26,063 nucleotides of DNA from CAZLNO01 sp964561005 (GCA_964561005.1 CAZLNO010000052.1:1-26063); one strand, 5' to 3'. Counted from the first letter of the stretch, positions 1-7,931 are shown. Notes: generated from the letters alone by a model not told the origin. Numbers and translations: made by a program.

Positions 1-54
1 GGGTCGAAGCGGGCGCCGGGGTCGAAGCGGGCGCCGGGGTCGAAGCCGGCCTCG
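1..54. repeat. 18-bp tandem repeat at the 3' end of the amidase gene
   Basis: Units at 1-18 and 19-36 are identical and the unit at 37-54 is degenerate; the array may continue beyond the window. Being a multiple of three, it adds the hexapeptide DPGARF in frame to the amidase C-terminus. Confidence 0.8.
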
Positions 55-1238
55 GGGTCCAGGGCGGCGGCGACCTCCAGGAGGAGGCGGTCGCTCCCGG
101 CCGCGCCGACGAGGCCAAGCCCCAGCGGCATGCCGGACAGTCGCGCAAGGGGTAGCGTCACCTGCGGCAGCCCCGCCAGCCCGGCCGGGCAGGTCAGGGC
201 CATGACGCGCTCGCGATGCGCGGCCAAGGCTTCCCCGTCCGCGTCGACCGGCGGCGCGATGTCTGGCACGGCCGGCAGGCAAAGCAGCTTTCCGCCGGCG
301 CACAGCGTCCGCAGCCGGCGGCGATAGTCTTCGCGCGCCCGCGCCGCGGCGGCGGCCTGCGCCTCGGTGACCGACTCCACGAAGGCCCAGCGCTCGGCCA
401 TTTCCGGGCCGAAGGCGGGACGCGTGCGCGCCACCCAGTCGCCGTGCGCCCGCCGCGCCTCGGCCGCCTGGATGGCGCGGAAGTTCCGGCTCCAGACCGC
501 GAGCCCGCCGTCGGCTTCTTCGGCCAGGCGCACCCGCTCCAGCGGGCCGTAGCGCCGCGCCAGCCGCGTCAGCCACGGCCGCAGCGCGTCTTGGGCCTCG
601 GACGAGGCGCAGGCCCAGGCGTCCTCCGGCACCACGATACCGCTGGGCTGCGCCGGCACATCGGCCGGCGTCGGCGGCAGCAGCGCCTGGCCCACGGCCC
701 GCATCACCTCGGCGTCCCGCGCGAACCAGCCGGCGGTGTCGAAGCCGGGCGCCAGCGGCACCACGCCCGCCAGGCTGAGCGCCCCGTGCGTCGGCCGCAG
801 CCCGTGCACCCCGCAATAGCTGGCCGGCACGCGGACCGAGCCGCCGGTGTCCGTGCCCAGCGCGAAATCCACGAGCCCCCCGGCCACCGCCGCCGCCGAG
901 CCGCAGGAGGAACCGCCCGCCACCCGGCCCGGCGCGTTCGGGTTGGTCGGCGTGCCGTAGTGCGGGTTGCGGCCGCTCAGGCTGTAAGCGCACTCGTCCA
1001 GCACCGTCCGCCCCAGCAGCGTCGCCCCCGCGGCCAGGCAGCCGGCCACGACGGCCGCGTCGGCCTCGGCCGGCGGATGGGAGCGGGCCCAGTCGGGATT
1101 GCCGAAGGTGGCCCGCGCCCCGGCCACCGCGAAGAGGTCCTTGACGGCGAAGGTCAGCCCGGCCAGCGGGCCGACGCTCGACTCCCGGCGCGGGGCCAGG
1201 CCGTCGTCGGGGAGAAAGGCACCAAGGGGGTCGCGCAT
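1..1238 (-). CDS. AMI1-like amidase (amidase signature family), 3' end outside window
   Basis: This gene hydrolyses an amide bond, substrate unknown. The ATG is at 1238 and the frame stays open to the window edge, giving 412 visible codons. The amidase-signature catalytic triad is present: Lys33 in AVKDLF, the cis-Ser 110 in GGSSCGS and the nucleophile Ser134 in DTGGSVRVPAS. The N-terminal stretch with FGNPDW, and GTPTNP near residue 95, resembles plant indole-3-acetamide hydrolase AMI1 more than GatA; this is recalled family knowledge, so the true substrate is open. No signal peptide is seen, so it should be cytoplasmic. It starts 4 bp after the stop of the small exported protein, implying one operon with that gene and the MFS transporter. 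The visible C-terminus runs into a tandem DPGARF hexapeptide repeat at the window edge, beyond where the fold normally ends. Confidence 0.88.
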   Translation of the reverse strand, partial: MRDPLGAFLPDDGLAPRRESSVGPLAGLTFAVKDLFAVAGARATFGNPDWARSHPPAEADAAVVAGCLAAGATLLGRTVLDECAYSLSGRNPHYGTPTNPNAPGRVAGGSSCGSAAAVAGGLVDFALGTDTGGSVRVPASYCGVHGLRPTHGALSLAGVVPLAPGFDTAGWFARDAEVMRAVGQALLPPTPADVPAQPSGIVVPEDAWACASSEAQDALRPWLTRLARRYGPLERVRLAEEADGGLAVWSRNFRAIQAAEARRAHGDWVARTRPAFGPEMAERWAFVESVTEAQAAAAARAREDYRRRLRTLCAGGKLLCLPAVPDIAPPVDADGEALAAHRERVMALTCPAGLAGLPQVTLPLARLSGMPLGLGLVGAAGSDRLLLEVAAALDPEAGFDPGARFDPGARFD

Positions 1239-1242
1239 CGTC

Positions 1243-1569
1243 TCAGATCTGCTTGGTCTCTTCGTCCTCGCCGTCGTCCGGCGGACCGCCGTTTTCCGGC
1301 TTCTCCCGCGGGGTCCGCTGCTCGCCCGGCGGATTCAGGCGCGGGATGACGATGTCGCCGTTTTCCTCGATGCGGGGCATGCCGTACTGCGGAATGACCT
1401 GGAGCAGGCCCTCCAGCGCCCGCATCAGGCGCTCGGCCCCCTCGCGGGCCAGCTCCTCCGGGCTCTGCTCCTTCGGCGCCTCTTCCTGGGCTCGGGCCAG
1501 GGCCGGGGACCCGGCCAACACCAGAACCGCCGTGAGGGCGGCGGCCACCCGGGCGCAACGTCGATGCAT
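1243..1569 (-). CDS. small exported protein, conserved hypothetical type
   Basis: The product is about 108 residues with a clear Sec signal peptide: basic MHRRCAR, a hydrophobic stretch, then a plausible cleavage at ALARA/Q. The mature part has a helical segment (ERLMRALEGLLQVIPQYG), a short segment IEENGDIVI, and a Pro/Glu/Asp-rich disordered tail, so it is probably periplasmic. I recall similar small proteins with the pattern IPQY..P...ENGDI in Rhodospirillales, all of unknown function. The start at 1569 is chosen because GGGAG lies 7 nt upstream and the signal peptide then begins at its basic region. An upstream ATG at 1638 overlaps the MFS stop codon (TGATG) and would add 23 residues before the signal peptide, so it is less likely. 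The gene lies between the MFS and amidase genes in the same direction. Confidence 0.75.
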   Translation of the reverse strand: MHRRCARVAAALTAVLVLAGSPALARAQEEAPKEQSPEELAREGAERLMRALEGLLQVIPQYGMPRIEENGDIVIPRLNPPGEQRTPREKPENGGPPDDGEDEETKQI

Positions 1570-1637
1570 CTGGCGGCTCCCTCGCAAGACTCTGTTCACC
1601 ATGACCGCCGACACGACGGCAGCACAATGTGGCGCCA

Positions 1638-2795
1638 TCAGGGCGCGCGGCGCCGCCGGGCCAGCGCCAGCACCGCGAAGAGCCCGCCGGCGGCGCTGAA
1701 GAACGCCAGGTAGCCGTTCGGCGACCAGATGTCCATGGCCGCGCCCGCTAGGCTTGGCCCCAGTGCCGCCCCGGTTTCATAGAGCACGACGAAGGCGGCG
1801 TTCGCCAACGCCAGCTCGCTCGGCTGAAAGCGCGCGCCCAGCAGCGCCAGGCCGACGGTATAGTAGCCCAGCACCAGACCGCCGAGGACGAACAGCAGGG
1901 GCCACGACAGCCAGGGGCTTCCCAGGGTCGCCGCCAGCAGCGGCACCAGCACGGCGCTGAGCGCCGCCATCGCGCCGAGCAGCAGCCGGCGATCCGCCCG
2001 GTCGGCAAGCCACCCCAGCGGGAACTGCAGCAGGATCGCCCCGGCGATCAAGACCGTCAGCAACCACAGGGCGTCACTCTCCGCCAGGCCCGCGCGCAGG
2101 CCATAAACCGGCAGCAACATGAACAGCGCCATCTCGCTCAGCCCCGCCATCAGGGCCGCGCCGGTCACCGTCGGCGCGGCCAGAAGCACCTGGAGGAAGC
2201 CCATGCGCGGGTAATCGGCCACCGGCGGCGCCAGCCGTCGCGCCGCCACCAGGGGCAGCGCCGCCAGCGCCAGGGCGGCGGTCGCCACCACGAAGGGCGC
2301 CGGGCTGGTCGTCTCGACGTGCTGCAGGAGGACCGGACCAAGCGCCATGCCCAGGAAGAGCGACGACGAATACAGCCCGAGGACGCGGGCGCGGACCCGG
2401 TCGGTCGCCACGGTGTTGATCCAGGTCTCGCCGACGATCCACGGCAGCGCCAGGCCGAAGCCCATGAAGAACCGCAGCACGAACCACGCCGACAGGTTCG
2501 GGAGGTACGGCATGGCCAGGACGCTGGCGCCGCCGATCGCCAGGCCGCCCAGCATCGACCGCATCGTCCCGAGGCGCCGCGCGATGCCGGCGAGAAAGGG
2601 GCCGAGCAGCAGCACCGCCAGCGACGGCATCGCCCCGTTCAGGCCGATCAGCGTGCCGGACACGCCCCAGCGGTCCAGGACCAGCGCGATCAGCGGCATC
2701 TGGATGCCGAGGAACAGGCCGATTCCGAAGGTCGCGGCGATGACGGCCGTCAGTCCGACGGTCCGCTCGCGAGCGCTGAGGGCGGGTGCGCGCAT
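1638..2795 (-). CDS. MFS transporter
   Basis: This 385-residue protein is almost entirely hydrophobic, with about 12 predicted membrane segments in two halves separated by the charged loop near residues 185-195. It carries MFS signatures: the loop LAGIARRLG after segment 2 and GWLADRADRR in the equivalent place of the second half. It is therefore a secondary transporter of the inner membrane. The substrate cannot be told from sequence, and the general look is of the sugar-efflux/YcaD-like branch. It is the first gene of a likely operon with the small exported protein and the amidase, so import or export of an amide or its product is possible, but that is inference. The 133 bp between it and the upstream cheY-like gene contain no obvious terminator. 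Confidence 0.88.
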   Translation of the reverse strand: MRAPALSARERTVGLTAVIAATFGIGLFLGIQMPLIALVLDRWGVSGTLIGLNGAMPSLAVLLLGPFLAGIARRLGTMRSMLGGLAIGGASVLAMPYLPNLSAWFVLRFFMGFGLALPWIVGETWINTVATDRVRARVLGLYSSSLFLGMALGPVLLQHVETTSPAPFVVATAALALAALPLVAARRLAPPVADYPRMGFLQVLLAAPTVTGAALMAGLSEMALFMLLPVYGLRAGLAESDALWLLTVLIAGAILLQFPLGWLADRADRRLLLGAMAALSAVLVPLLAATLGSPWLSWPLLFVLGGLVLGYYTVGLALLGARFQPSELALANAAFVVLYETGAALGPSLAGAAMDIWSPNGYLAFFSAAGGLFAVLALARRRRAP

Positions 2796-2928
2796 CCGTC
2801 CAGGGGGCTCCGCTCCGCTGGCAAGGGCTCGCGACCCAGGCTAGCGGCGGCGGACGCGTTTGGCGACACCCTGGACGAGGCGCATCCGGGCGGGGGATTC
2901 TGCCGACGCAGGCCGCGCGTGCCGGGAC

Positions 2929-3297
2929 CTAGAGGCGCGCCACCTTGTCCAGGATGATCTGCAGCTTATCCTTCTGGAAGGGTTTCAGGATGTAGGCCTT
3001 GGCCCCGGCGTCGAGGGCCTCGTGCACCATCTGCTCCTGTCCGTGCGAAGTCACCATGATGATCCGCGCGCTGGGAAACGACTCGATGATCGTCCGCGTG
3101 GCCTCGATGCCGTTCATGTCCGGCATCGTGATGTCCATCGTCACCACGTCCGGCCGGCACGCCGCGTACTTGGCGACCGCGTCCTTGCCGGTGTTCGCCG
3201 TCTGGACCACCTGGTGACCGAGGTCCTCCAGCATCCTCTTGATCTTCTTGATCGTGATGATCGAATCGTCGACCACCATCACGTTCAGCGACGTCAT
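2929..3297 (-). CDS. CheY-like single-domain response regulator
   Basis: The 122-residue protein is one receiver domain with no output domain. All key residues are present: the acidic pair Asp10-Asp11, phospho-acceptor Asp55 in VTMDITMPDM, Thr83 in MVTS and Lys105 in LKPF. It should take phosphate from a kinase and act by protein contact, like CheY. The ATG overlaps the stop of the CheX-like gene by 4 bp (ATGA), so the two are translationally coupled. With CheX as its likely phosphatase and the histidine kinase encoded just upstream as a possible donor, the three make a compact phospho-signalling module. No MCP, cheA or flagellar gene is in the window, so whether it works on motility is unknown. 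Confidence 0.93.
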   Translation of the reverse strand: MTSLNVMVVDDSIITIKKIKRMLEDLGHQVVQTANTGKDAVAKYAACRPDVVTMDITMPDMNGIEATRTIIESFPSARIIMVTSHGQEQMVHEALDAGAKAYILKPFQKDKLQIILDKVARL

Positions 3298-3836
3298 CCG
3301 GCTTCCCCCAGATAGTTCAGCTCCCAGTCGAAGACCTCGCGCGGCCCGATGAAATCCACGTCCAGCGTGCCCTCGCCGGTGGTCAGGGCCACGGTGCAGA
3401 AGATGGCCTCGCGGCTCCGGAAAACGCTCTTGGCGCCGGCCAGCGTGACCGGCGGCGACAGCGTGATCGCCGTTCCCTGGCCCTCGAAATCCGAGGTGCT
3501 GTTGCCCACGATGGTATTGATGACCTCCGCCGCCGCGTCCTCTTGCAGCGCCGCCGGCTCCAGATCGTCGACGTCCAGGCCCTCGGTCAGCACCCCGGTG
3601 ACGTGCTCCAGCAACGGCATGTCGAAGCTGAACGCGATGAACATGTTGACCGAGCCGCCGACGCTGACGATCGAGGTCACGTCCCTGAGATCGATCCGCT
3701 GCAGACGATCGAGCTTGACCTTTTCGCTCTGGATGGCGAGTTCCAGTTCGCTTCGCAGAAAGCCCCGCGTCCATTTTCGGACCACGCTGACCAGGGTTTC
3801 CACGGGTACCGGGCCCGTGCCGGATCCATCGGTCAT
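3294..3836 (-). CDS. CheX-like phosphatase (CheC/CheX/FliY family)
   Basis: The product is 180 residues. A segment LQEDAAAEVINTIVGNS contains the ExxN pair (Glu104 and Asn107) that in CheX/CheC phosphatases enters the receiver active site and drives dephosphorylation of CheY-P. The strand-rich half that follows fits the CheX fold. It is longer than minimal CheX because of an N-terminal stretch of about 80 residues (RKWTRGFLRSELELAIQSEK onwards) of unknown role, which also looks alpha/beta. It is coupled to the downstream cheY-like gene. The start at 3836 is preferred because GGGGTGA precedes it; an ATG at 3863 would add nine residues. A perfect TTAA-N7-TTAA CtrA-type site lies 128 bp upstream. 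Confidence 0.82.
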   Translation of the reverse strand: MTDGSGTGPVPVETLVSVVRKWTRGFLRSELELAIQSEKVKLDRLQRIDLRDVTSIVSVGGSVNMFIAFSFDMPLLEHVTGVLTEGLDVDDLEPAALQEDAAAEVINTIVGNSTSDFEGQGTAITLSPPVTLAGAKSVFRSREAIFCTVALTTGEGTLDVDFIGPREVFDWELNYLGEAG

Positions 3837-3963
3837 GTCACCCCGCCTTGGGAACGCCGCCACCCCGACGAACGGGGTCGCGCCCCTCGCCCGCCGCCCT
3901 CGTATCGGTGTCGCCGCCTGCGAGCCGACGGCGAACGTCCGGCCCTTTCTGGCTTCGCAGCGC

Positions 3964-3978
3964 TTAAACAGGCGTTAA
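3964..3978. promoter_or_regulatory. CtrA-type binding site (TTAA-N7-TTAA) upstream of cheX-cheY
   Basis: TTAA at 3964-3967, seven bases, then TTAA at 3975-3978 is an exact match to the consensus of the alphaproteobacterial regulator CtrA. It sits in the 171-bp gap between the kinase stop and the cheX start, where a promoter for cheX-cheY would lie. Binding is inferred. Confidence 0.55.
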
Positions 3979-4007
3979 TGAGATGATCCACGACACGGCA
4001 CCCCGGT

Positions 4008-6077
4008 TCACACAACCTCGGCGCGTTCCGGCGGAAAACGGGCGGCGGCACAGGTCCCCTCGCCCTTGCGGCTGCGGATGTCCAGGCTGCCGCCGTGCAT
4101 TTCCAGCAGGTACTTGGTCAGCGGCAGGCCCAGGCCGGTGCCGTCGACGCGCCGGCTGAAGGCGTTGTCGACCTGGCTGAACGGCGCCAGCGCGGTCTGC
4201 AGCTCGCTTTCGGACATGCCGATACCGGTATCGTGCACGGCCACCGCCAGGCCGTCCTCGGCGTCGTGGGTGACCTCGACGCGGACGGCGCCGCCGGACT
4301 CGGTGAACTTGACGGCGTTGGACAGCAGGTTCAGCAGGATCTGCTTGACCCGCCGCGGATCGGCGATGAGGCGCGGCAGCGCGTCCGGAATGTGGACTTC
4401 CAGGCGGATGCCCGCCTGATCGGCGCGCTCCTGCATGAACCGGCAGCAGGTATCCACCGTCTGGCCCAGGTCCAGGCTTTCCTCGGCGAGCTGCAGCTTG
4501 CCCGCCTCGGCCTTGGCGATGTCCAGGATGTCGTTGATGACGTCCAGGAGGTGCTCGGCGCTTTCGTGGATGTCCTTCGCGTAATCGCGGTAGCGCGGCT
4601 CCCCGATCGGCCCCACGACCTCGTCGCGGATGATTTCCGCGAAGCCGATCACGGCGTTCAGCGGCGTGCGCAGCTCGTGGCTCATGTTCGCCAGGAAGCG
4701 GCTCTTGGCCTCGCTCGATTCGACCGCGGCGTCGCGCGCCGCCTGCAATTCCTGCGTGCGCTCCTGCAGCCGCACCGCGTTGTCCCGGAAGATGGCCAGC
4801 GCCTGCGACATGCGGCCGATCTCGTCCCCGCTCTGGTCGGCCGGCAGCGGATGATCCAGCTCGTTGCGCGAGAGCGCGAGCATGCTGTCCCGGATATCCG
4901 TCAGGCGATGAATGACGTTGCGACCGACGTAGTAGCGCATCACCAGGACGACGCTGACGAAGCTCAGCACGACCACGGCCACCAGCACCATGGCGCTGGT
5001 CATCTGGGTTGCGAACGCGTCCTGCGAGGCCGCGCGGATCTGGCGGTCGGTGACCTGGACGATGCGGTCCACCGCCGAGCTCAGCCGGCTGGACAGCCGC
5101 TCGTTCTCGGCCAGGAGGCGCTCGGCCCGGGCGGTGTTCTCCAGTTCGGCGATCCGCAGCCGCGCGAGGCTCCCCTCGCCGGCGGCGAAGCTGCGGAAGC
5201 TCTCCATGCGGCTGCCGAACAGCGCCTGGGTGTCCGGGCCCAGTTCGGCGAGCACGTCCTCCAGCGCGACCAGGCTTTGGCCCAGCGCATCCCGGTTGGC
5301 CGCCACCGCGTCGCGCGTCTGGCTGGAGACGATACCGAGCACCCGGTCGTTGGCCCGCGCCAGGGCGATGCGAACATCCTGCAGCGGCAGGAACGTCTTG
5401 AGCTGCCTGTAGAGGTCCTGCAGGGCCTCGGCGTGCCCGGCCGATCCGGCCTTGAGGCTGGACACCCCCCTGCGCAGCTCGACCAGCCGCGCCCGTCGCA
5501 CTCGTATCGTCGGCTCGAACAGGTTCAGCGTGCCGCGATAGGTCCGTTCCCAGGTCTCCAGCCGCTTTTCGATGTCGCTCTGGATGGCCAGGTTCCTGGC
5601 GACGGCCTCGTTCAGGCCGCGCAGGTTGGCGTCCAGGTTCGCCACCATCTGCCGCAACGAGGCCTCGTCGCCGGCGATCTGCCGCGTGCCGGCCTTTTCG
5701 GCCAGGTCCTTCAGCCGTTCCACGTCGACCGCGATCTTGTCCCACTGCTGCTCGAAGGCGGAGCGGTTCTCGGCGGCCAGAAGCTTGGGCGCGGCGTCGA
5801 CGAGCCCCTGCGCCCGGCGCGCCAGATCCTGCGCGGCAAGCGACGACGGCACGCGCCTTTCCGTGATCTCGGTCAGCGCGCCGCTGACCTCGATGAAGGC
5901 ATAGAGTCCGGCCGCCGCCGCCAGGACGACAAAGGCGCTGATTCCCAGGAAACCGGCGCGCAGATGGCCGGCGATGCCCAGCCTCGGCCCGAAGCGGGCG
6001 AGCACGGGAGCACGCTTGCCGCGACGGCGCGCGGGGGCCGTCCAGCGTGCTGTCTCATGATCGGTCGCAGATGTCAT
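4008..6077 (-). CDS. membrane sensor histidine kinase with HAMP domain
   Basis: Numbered from the ATG at 6077, the protein has 689 residues. A membrane segment at about 42-63 is followed by a long helical periplasmic region of roughly 290 residues (TorS-like in flavour), a second membrane segment at about 360-381, and a HAMP domain to about 436. Next come a short coiled coil and the kinase core. The phospho-acceptor is His467 in NMSHELRTPLNAV; the N box Asn587 lies in LLSNAVKF, and the ATP-binding DTGIGM and GTGLGL boxes are intact. The HisKA part resembles PleC/DivJ-type kinases. There is no receiver or Hpt domain, so phosphate probably goes to a separate regulator, and the CheY-like protein encoded downstream is the nearest candidate. 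An in-frame ATG at 6164 would add 29 residues; neither start has a strong ribosome-binding site. Confidence 0.92.
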   Translation of the reverse strand: MTSATDHETARWTAPARRRGKRAPVLARFGPRLGIAGHLRAGFLGISAFVVLAAAAGLYAFIEVSGALTEITERRVPSSLAAQDLARRAQGLVDAAPKLLAAENRSAFEQQWDKIAVDVERLKDLAEKAGTRQIAGDEASLRQMVANLDANLRGLNEAVARNLAIQSDIEKRLETWERTYRGTLNLFEPTIRVRRARLVELRRGVSSLKAGSAGHAEALQDLYRQLKTFLPLQDVRIALARANDRVLGIVSSQTRDAVAANRDALGQSLVALEDVLAELGPDTQALFGSRMESFRSFAAGEGSLARLRIAELENTARAERLLAENERLSSRLSSAVDRIVQVTDRQIRAASQDAFATQMTSAMVLVAVVVLSFVSVVLVMRYYVGRNVIHRLTDIRDSMLALSRNELDHPLPADQSGDEIGRMSQALAIFRDNAVRLQERTQELQAARDAAVESSEAKSRFLANMSHELRTPLNAVIGFAEIIRDEVVGPIGEPRYRDYAKDIHESAEHLLDVINDILDIAKAEAGKLQLAEESLDLGQTVDTCCRFMQERADQAGIRLEVHIPDALPRLIADPRRVKQILLNLLSNAVKFTESGGAVRVEVTHDAEDGLAVAVHDTGIGMSESELQTALAPFSQVDNAFSRRVDGTGLGLPLTKYLLEMHGGSLDIRSRKGEGTCAAARFPPERAEVV

Positions 6078-6194
6078 GCGTTGCACCGAACCATGGCGGC
6101 CGTCCGTCGCTGCGACCCCCGAAGCGGCAGGAGACGTCCGTGCCTCCGCGCGGCACGTCTCCATTATTCGTCAGGCGAAACAAACGAGTTGCAT

Positions 6195-6229
6195 GAGTCG
6201 GTATATCAACGGAATTAAGGAATCTTTAC
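6195..6229 (-). promoter_or_regulatory. putative CtrA site overlapping GANTC, plus a second GANTC, upstream of the kinase gene
   Basis: TTAA at 6215-6218, seven bases, then TTAC at 6226-6229 matches the CtrA consensus at seven of eight positions. A GAATC (GANTC, CcrM target) at 6220-6224 falls inside the spacer. A further GAGTC is at 6195-6199 and a GAATC at 6291-6295. The surrounding 50 bp are markedly AT-rich for this window, as expected of a promoter. The rest of the gene-free stretch 6078-6428 holds the gcrA terminator and otherwise nothing I can name. Confidence 0.5.
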
Positions 6230-6324
6230 GAAGGCCGCGACAGTGTACCGCGATCCCGCGGCCGGCCGCATACGATCGCGACCGCCCCCCGAATCTGCCG
6301 AAACCGTCCCGGCACTCGTTTGCG

Positions 6325-6355
6325 CAAATCGAAAGGCCGGCGGAAACCGCCGGCC
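6325..6355 (-). terminator. rho-independent terminator downstream of gcrA
   Basis: GGCCGGCGG at 6335-6343 and its exact complement at 6347-6355 form a 9-bp stem with a 3-nt loop. Read on the minus strand it is followed by TTTCGATTT. It lies about 75 bp after the gcrA stop. Confidence 0.8.
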
Positions 6356-6428
6356 CCGTGGCGCAGTCCTGCGAGAGGCCGGGGGCGCGCGCGATCCGCG
6401 TCCCCGGACGTCATGGCCGCCCGCGGCC

Positions 6429-6968
6429 TTACGCCGCCTCTTCGTCCCGCTCCTCGCGGTCGTTTCGCGACTTCGTGATGTAGGCGCGGGCGGCGTGTTC
6501 CGCGCAATACGGCTTGCCCGGCGCGGGCGCGGCGCCGCAGAAATGAAAGTCCGGATCGTTGGGGTCGCCGATCGGCCAGAGACAGCCCGTGCCACCGCCG
6601 CCGCGCGCTTCCACCTGGGCCCGGATGCTGGTCCCGTTCACTCGCGTCGTGGTGCCGTTGCGCGACTTCTGGACGGCCGGCTTGCGCCGCGACCGCGCCG
6701 CCTCGGACGGGGCCTGCTGCGCGGGCGCGGTCCGCACGGGAGTCGAGGCAGCGGTGGAGGTGGCCGCCTCGGCCGGGCTGGCTGGCTTCTGCGGGGTGCC
6801 CTTGTCGGACTGCTTGATCGGCGAGGGCCGCGAGGGCAGCTTGAGGCGGTGGGCCTTGCCGACGACGGCGTTCTTGGAGACCCCGAGCTGCTTGCCGATC
6901 TCCGAGGCGCTCATGCCGGCCTGCCACAATCGGGCCAACTCCTGAATGCGTTCTTCCGTCCAGCTCAT
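6429..6968 (-). CDS. gcrA: GcrA cell-cycle regulator
   Basis: The 179-residue protein opens with MSWTEERIQELARLWQAG and the helix-turn-helix SASEIGKQLGVSKNAVVGKAHRLKL, the hallmark of GcrA. A Ser/Thr/Ala/Pro-rich linker follows at about residues 46-120. The C-terminal sigma-interacting domain has the conserved CLWPIGDP, FHFCG and YCAEH cluster. In Caulobacter, GcrA binds domain 2 of sigma-70 and activates promoters carrying methylated GANTC sites, timing cell-cycle genes. Length is close to the Caulobacter protein (about 173). The gene is monocistronic here, with its own terminator and a divergent neighbour. A GATTC site lies 35-39 bp upstream of the start, so methylation-sensitive expression of gcrA itself is possible. 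Confidence 0.96.
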   Translation of the reverse strand: MSWTEERIQELARLWQAGMSASEIGKQLGVSKNAVVGKAHRLKLPSRPSPIKQSDKGTPQKPASPAEAATSTAASTPVRTAPAQQAPSEAARSRRKPAVQKSRNGTTTRVNGTSIRAQVEARGGGGTGCLWPIGDPNDPDFHFCGAAPAPGKPYCAEHAARAYITKSRNDREERDEEAA

Positions 6969-7002
6969 GGTTCTCTCGTCCCCCGCCGGTCTTGCTTGCC
7001 CA

Positions 7003-7007
7003 GATTC
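7003..7007. promoter_or_regulatory. GANTC site in the gcrA upstream region
   Basis: GATTC lies 35-39 bp upstream of the gcrA ATG, in the 219-bp divergent region shared with the SAM hydrolase gene. A second GANTC (GAATC, 7178-7182) overlaps the ribosome-binding region of the SAM hydrolase. The motif is short, so chance occurrence is possible. Confidence 0.35.
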
Positions 7008-7187
7008 TTCAAGTCGAAAACCGCACGCCCGGCCCCTAGATATGGGAAGCGCTAGCCTTTATGCCACGATATACAGAGGAAGCGGGCTTGTCGAGGCCAA
7101 ATTGAGCCCCGATCGCACCCAACCGCGAACGCGGCCGGGCGCTGGTATACACGCTGACGCACCGGATCGCCAGAGGTGAATCGAAAG

Positions 7188-7931
7188 ATGATCGTCACGG
7201 TCACCGATTTCGGACCCGAGGGCCCCTATCTGGCGCAGATGAAGGCGGCGGTGCTGCGCGAGGCGCCGGATGCGCGGATCCTCGATCTGTTCAGCCGCGC
7301 GCCCGCCTTCGATCCGCGCGCCACGGCCTATCTTCTGGCCGCGCACGTCGCGGACTTTCCCGCCGGAACGGTCGTGCTGGGCGTCGTCGATCCCGGCGTC
7401 GGCAGCGCGCGCCGGCCCGTCGTCGTGCACGCCGGAGAGCGCTGGTTCGTGGGTCCGGACAACGGTCTCTTCGCCGTCGCCCTGGCGCGGGCCGGCGGCG
7501 GCGCGGCCTGGACGATCGACTGGCGGCCGGCGCGGCTGTCCGCCTCGTTCCACGGCCGCGACCTCTTCGCACCGGTCGCCGCGCGGCTCAGCCGGCGCCA
7601 CGTGCCGCCGGGCCAGCCGATCGACCCGGCGACGCTCGCCGGAACCGACTGGCCGGCCGAACTGGACGAGGTGGTCTACGTGGATGGCTATGGCAACGCG
7701 ATGACGGGGCGCCGCGCCGGGACCGTGGACACGAACGCGGTGGTCGAGGTGGCGGGCCGGCGGCTGCGCCGGGCGCGGACCTTCGCCGACGTCCCGCCGG
7801 GCGAGGCGATGTGGTACGCCAATTCCAGCGGCCTGCTGGAGCTGGCGGTGAACCGGGGTCGAGCCGACCAGGTGCTTGGCGTCGGGCCGGGAACGCCGAT
7901 CTCGATCGTCCCGGCCGGGAGCGGGTCATGA
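7188..7931 (+). CDS. SAM hydrolase / SAM hydroxide adenosyltransferase (DUF62 family)
   Basis: Members of this family split S-adenosylmethionine with water to adenosine and methionine and are homologous to fluorinase and chlorinase. The protein is 247 residues. The Asp-Arg-His triad used for water activation is present: Asp68 in GVVDPGVG, Arg75 in GSARR and His122 in FHGRDLFAP. The N-terminal VTDFGPEGPY and the later VYVDGYGNAMT are also family motifs. The ATG at 7188 is chosen because AGAGGTGA (7172-7179) ends 8 nt upstream of it; a GTG at 7176 lies within that ribosome-binding site. Its stop overlaps the start of the transporter gene (ATGA), so the two are translationally coupled. Halogenase activity is unlikely given the hydrolase triad. 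Confidence 0.9.
   Translation: MIVTVTDFGPEGPYLAQMKAAVLREAPDARILDLFSRAPAFDPRATAYLLAAHVADFPAGTVVLGVVDPGVGSARRPVVVHAGERWFVGPDNGLFAVALARAGGGAAWTIDWRPARLSASFHGRDLFAPVAARLSRRHVPPGQPIDPATLAGTDWPAELDEVVYVDGYGNAMTGRRAGTVDTNAVVEVAGRRLRRARTFADVPPGEAMWYANSSGLLELAVNRGRADQVLGVGPGTPISIVPAGSGS

Noticed and set aside
4095..6218. 707-codon plus-strand open frame
   Set aside because: Antisense to the histidine kinase gene, which has complete domain motifs.
6969..7187. CtrA site in the gcrA upstream region
   Set aside because: No TTAA pair with 7-bp spacing was found there; only GANTC motifs.
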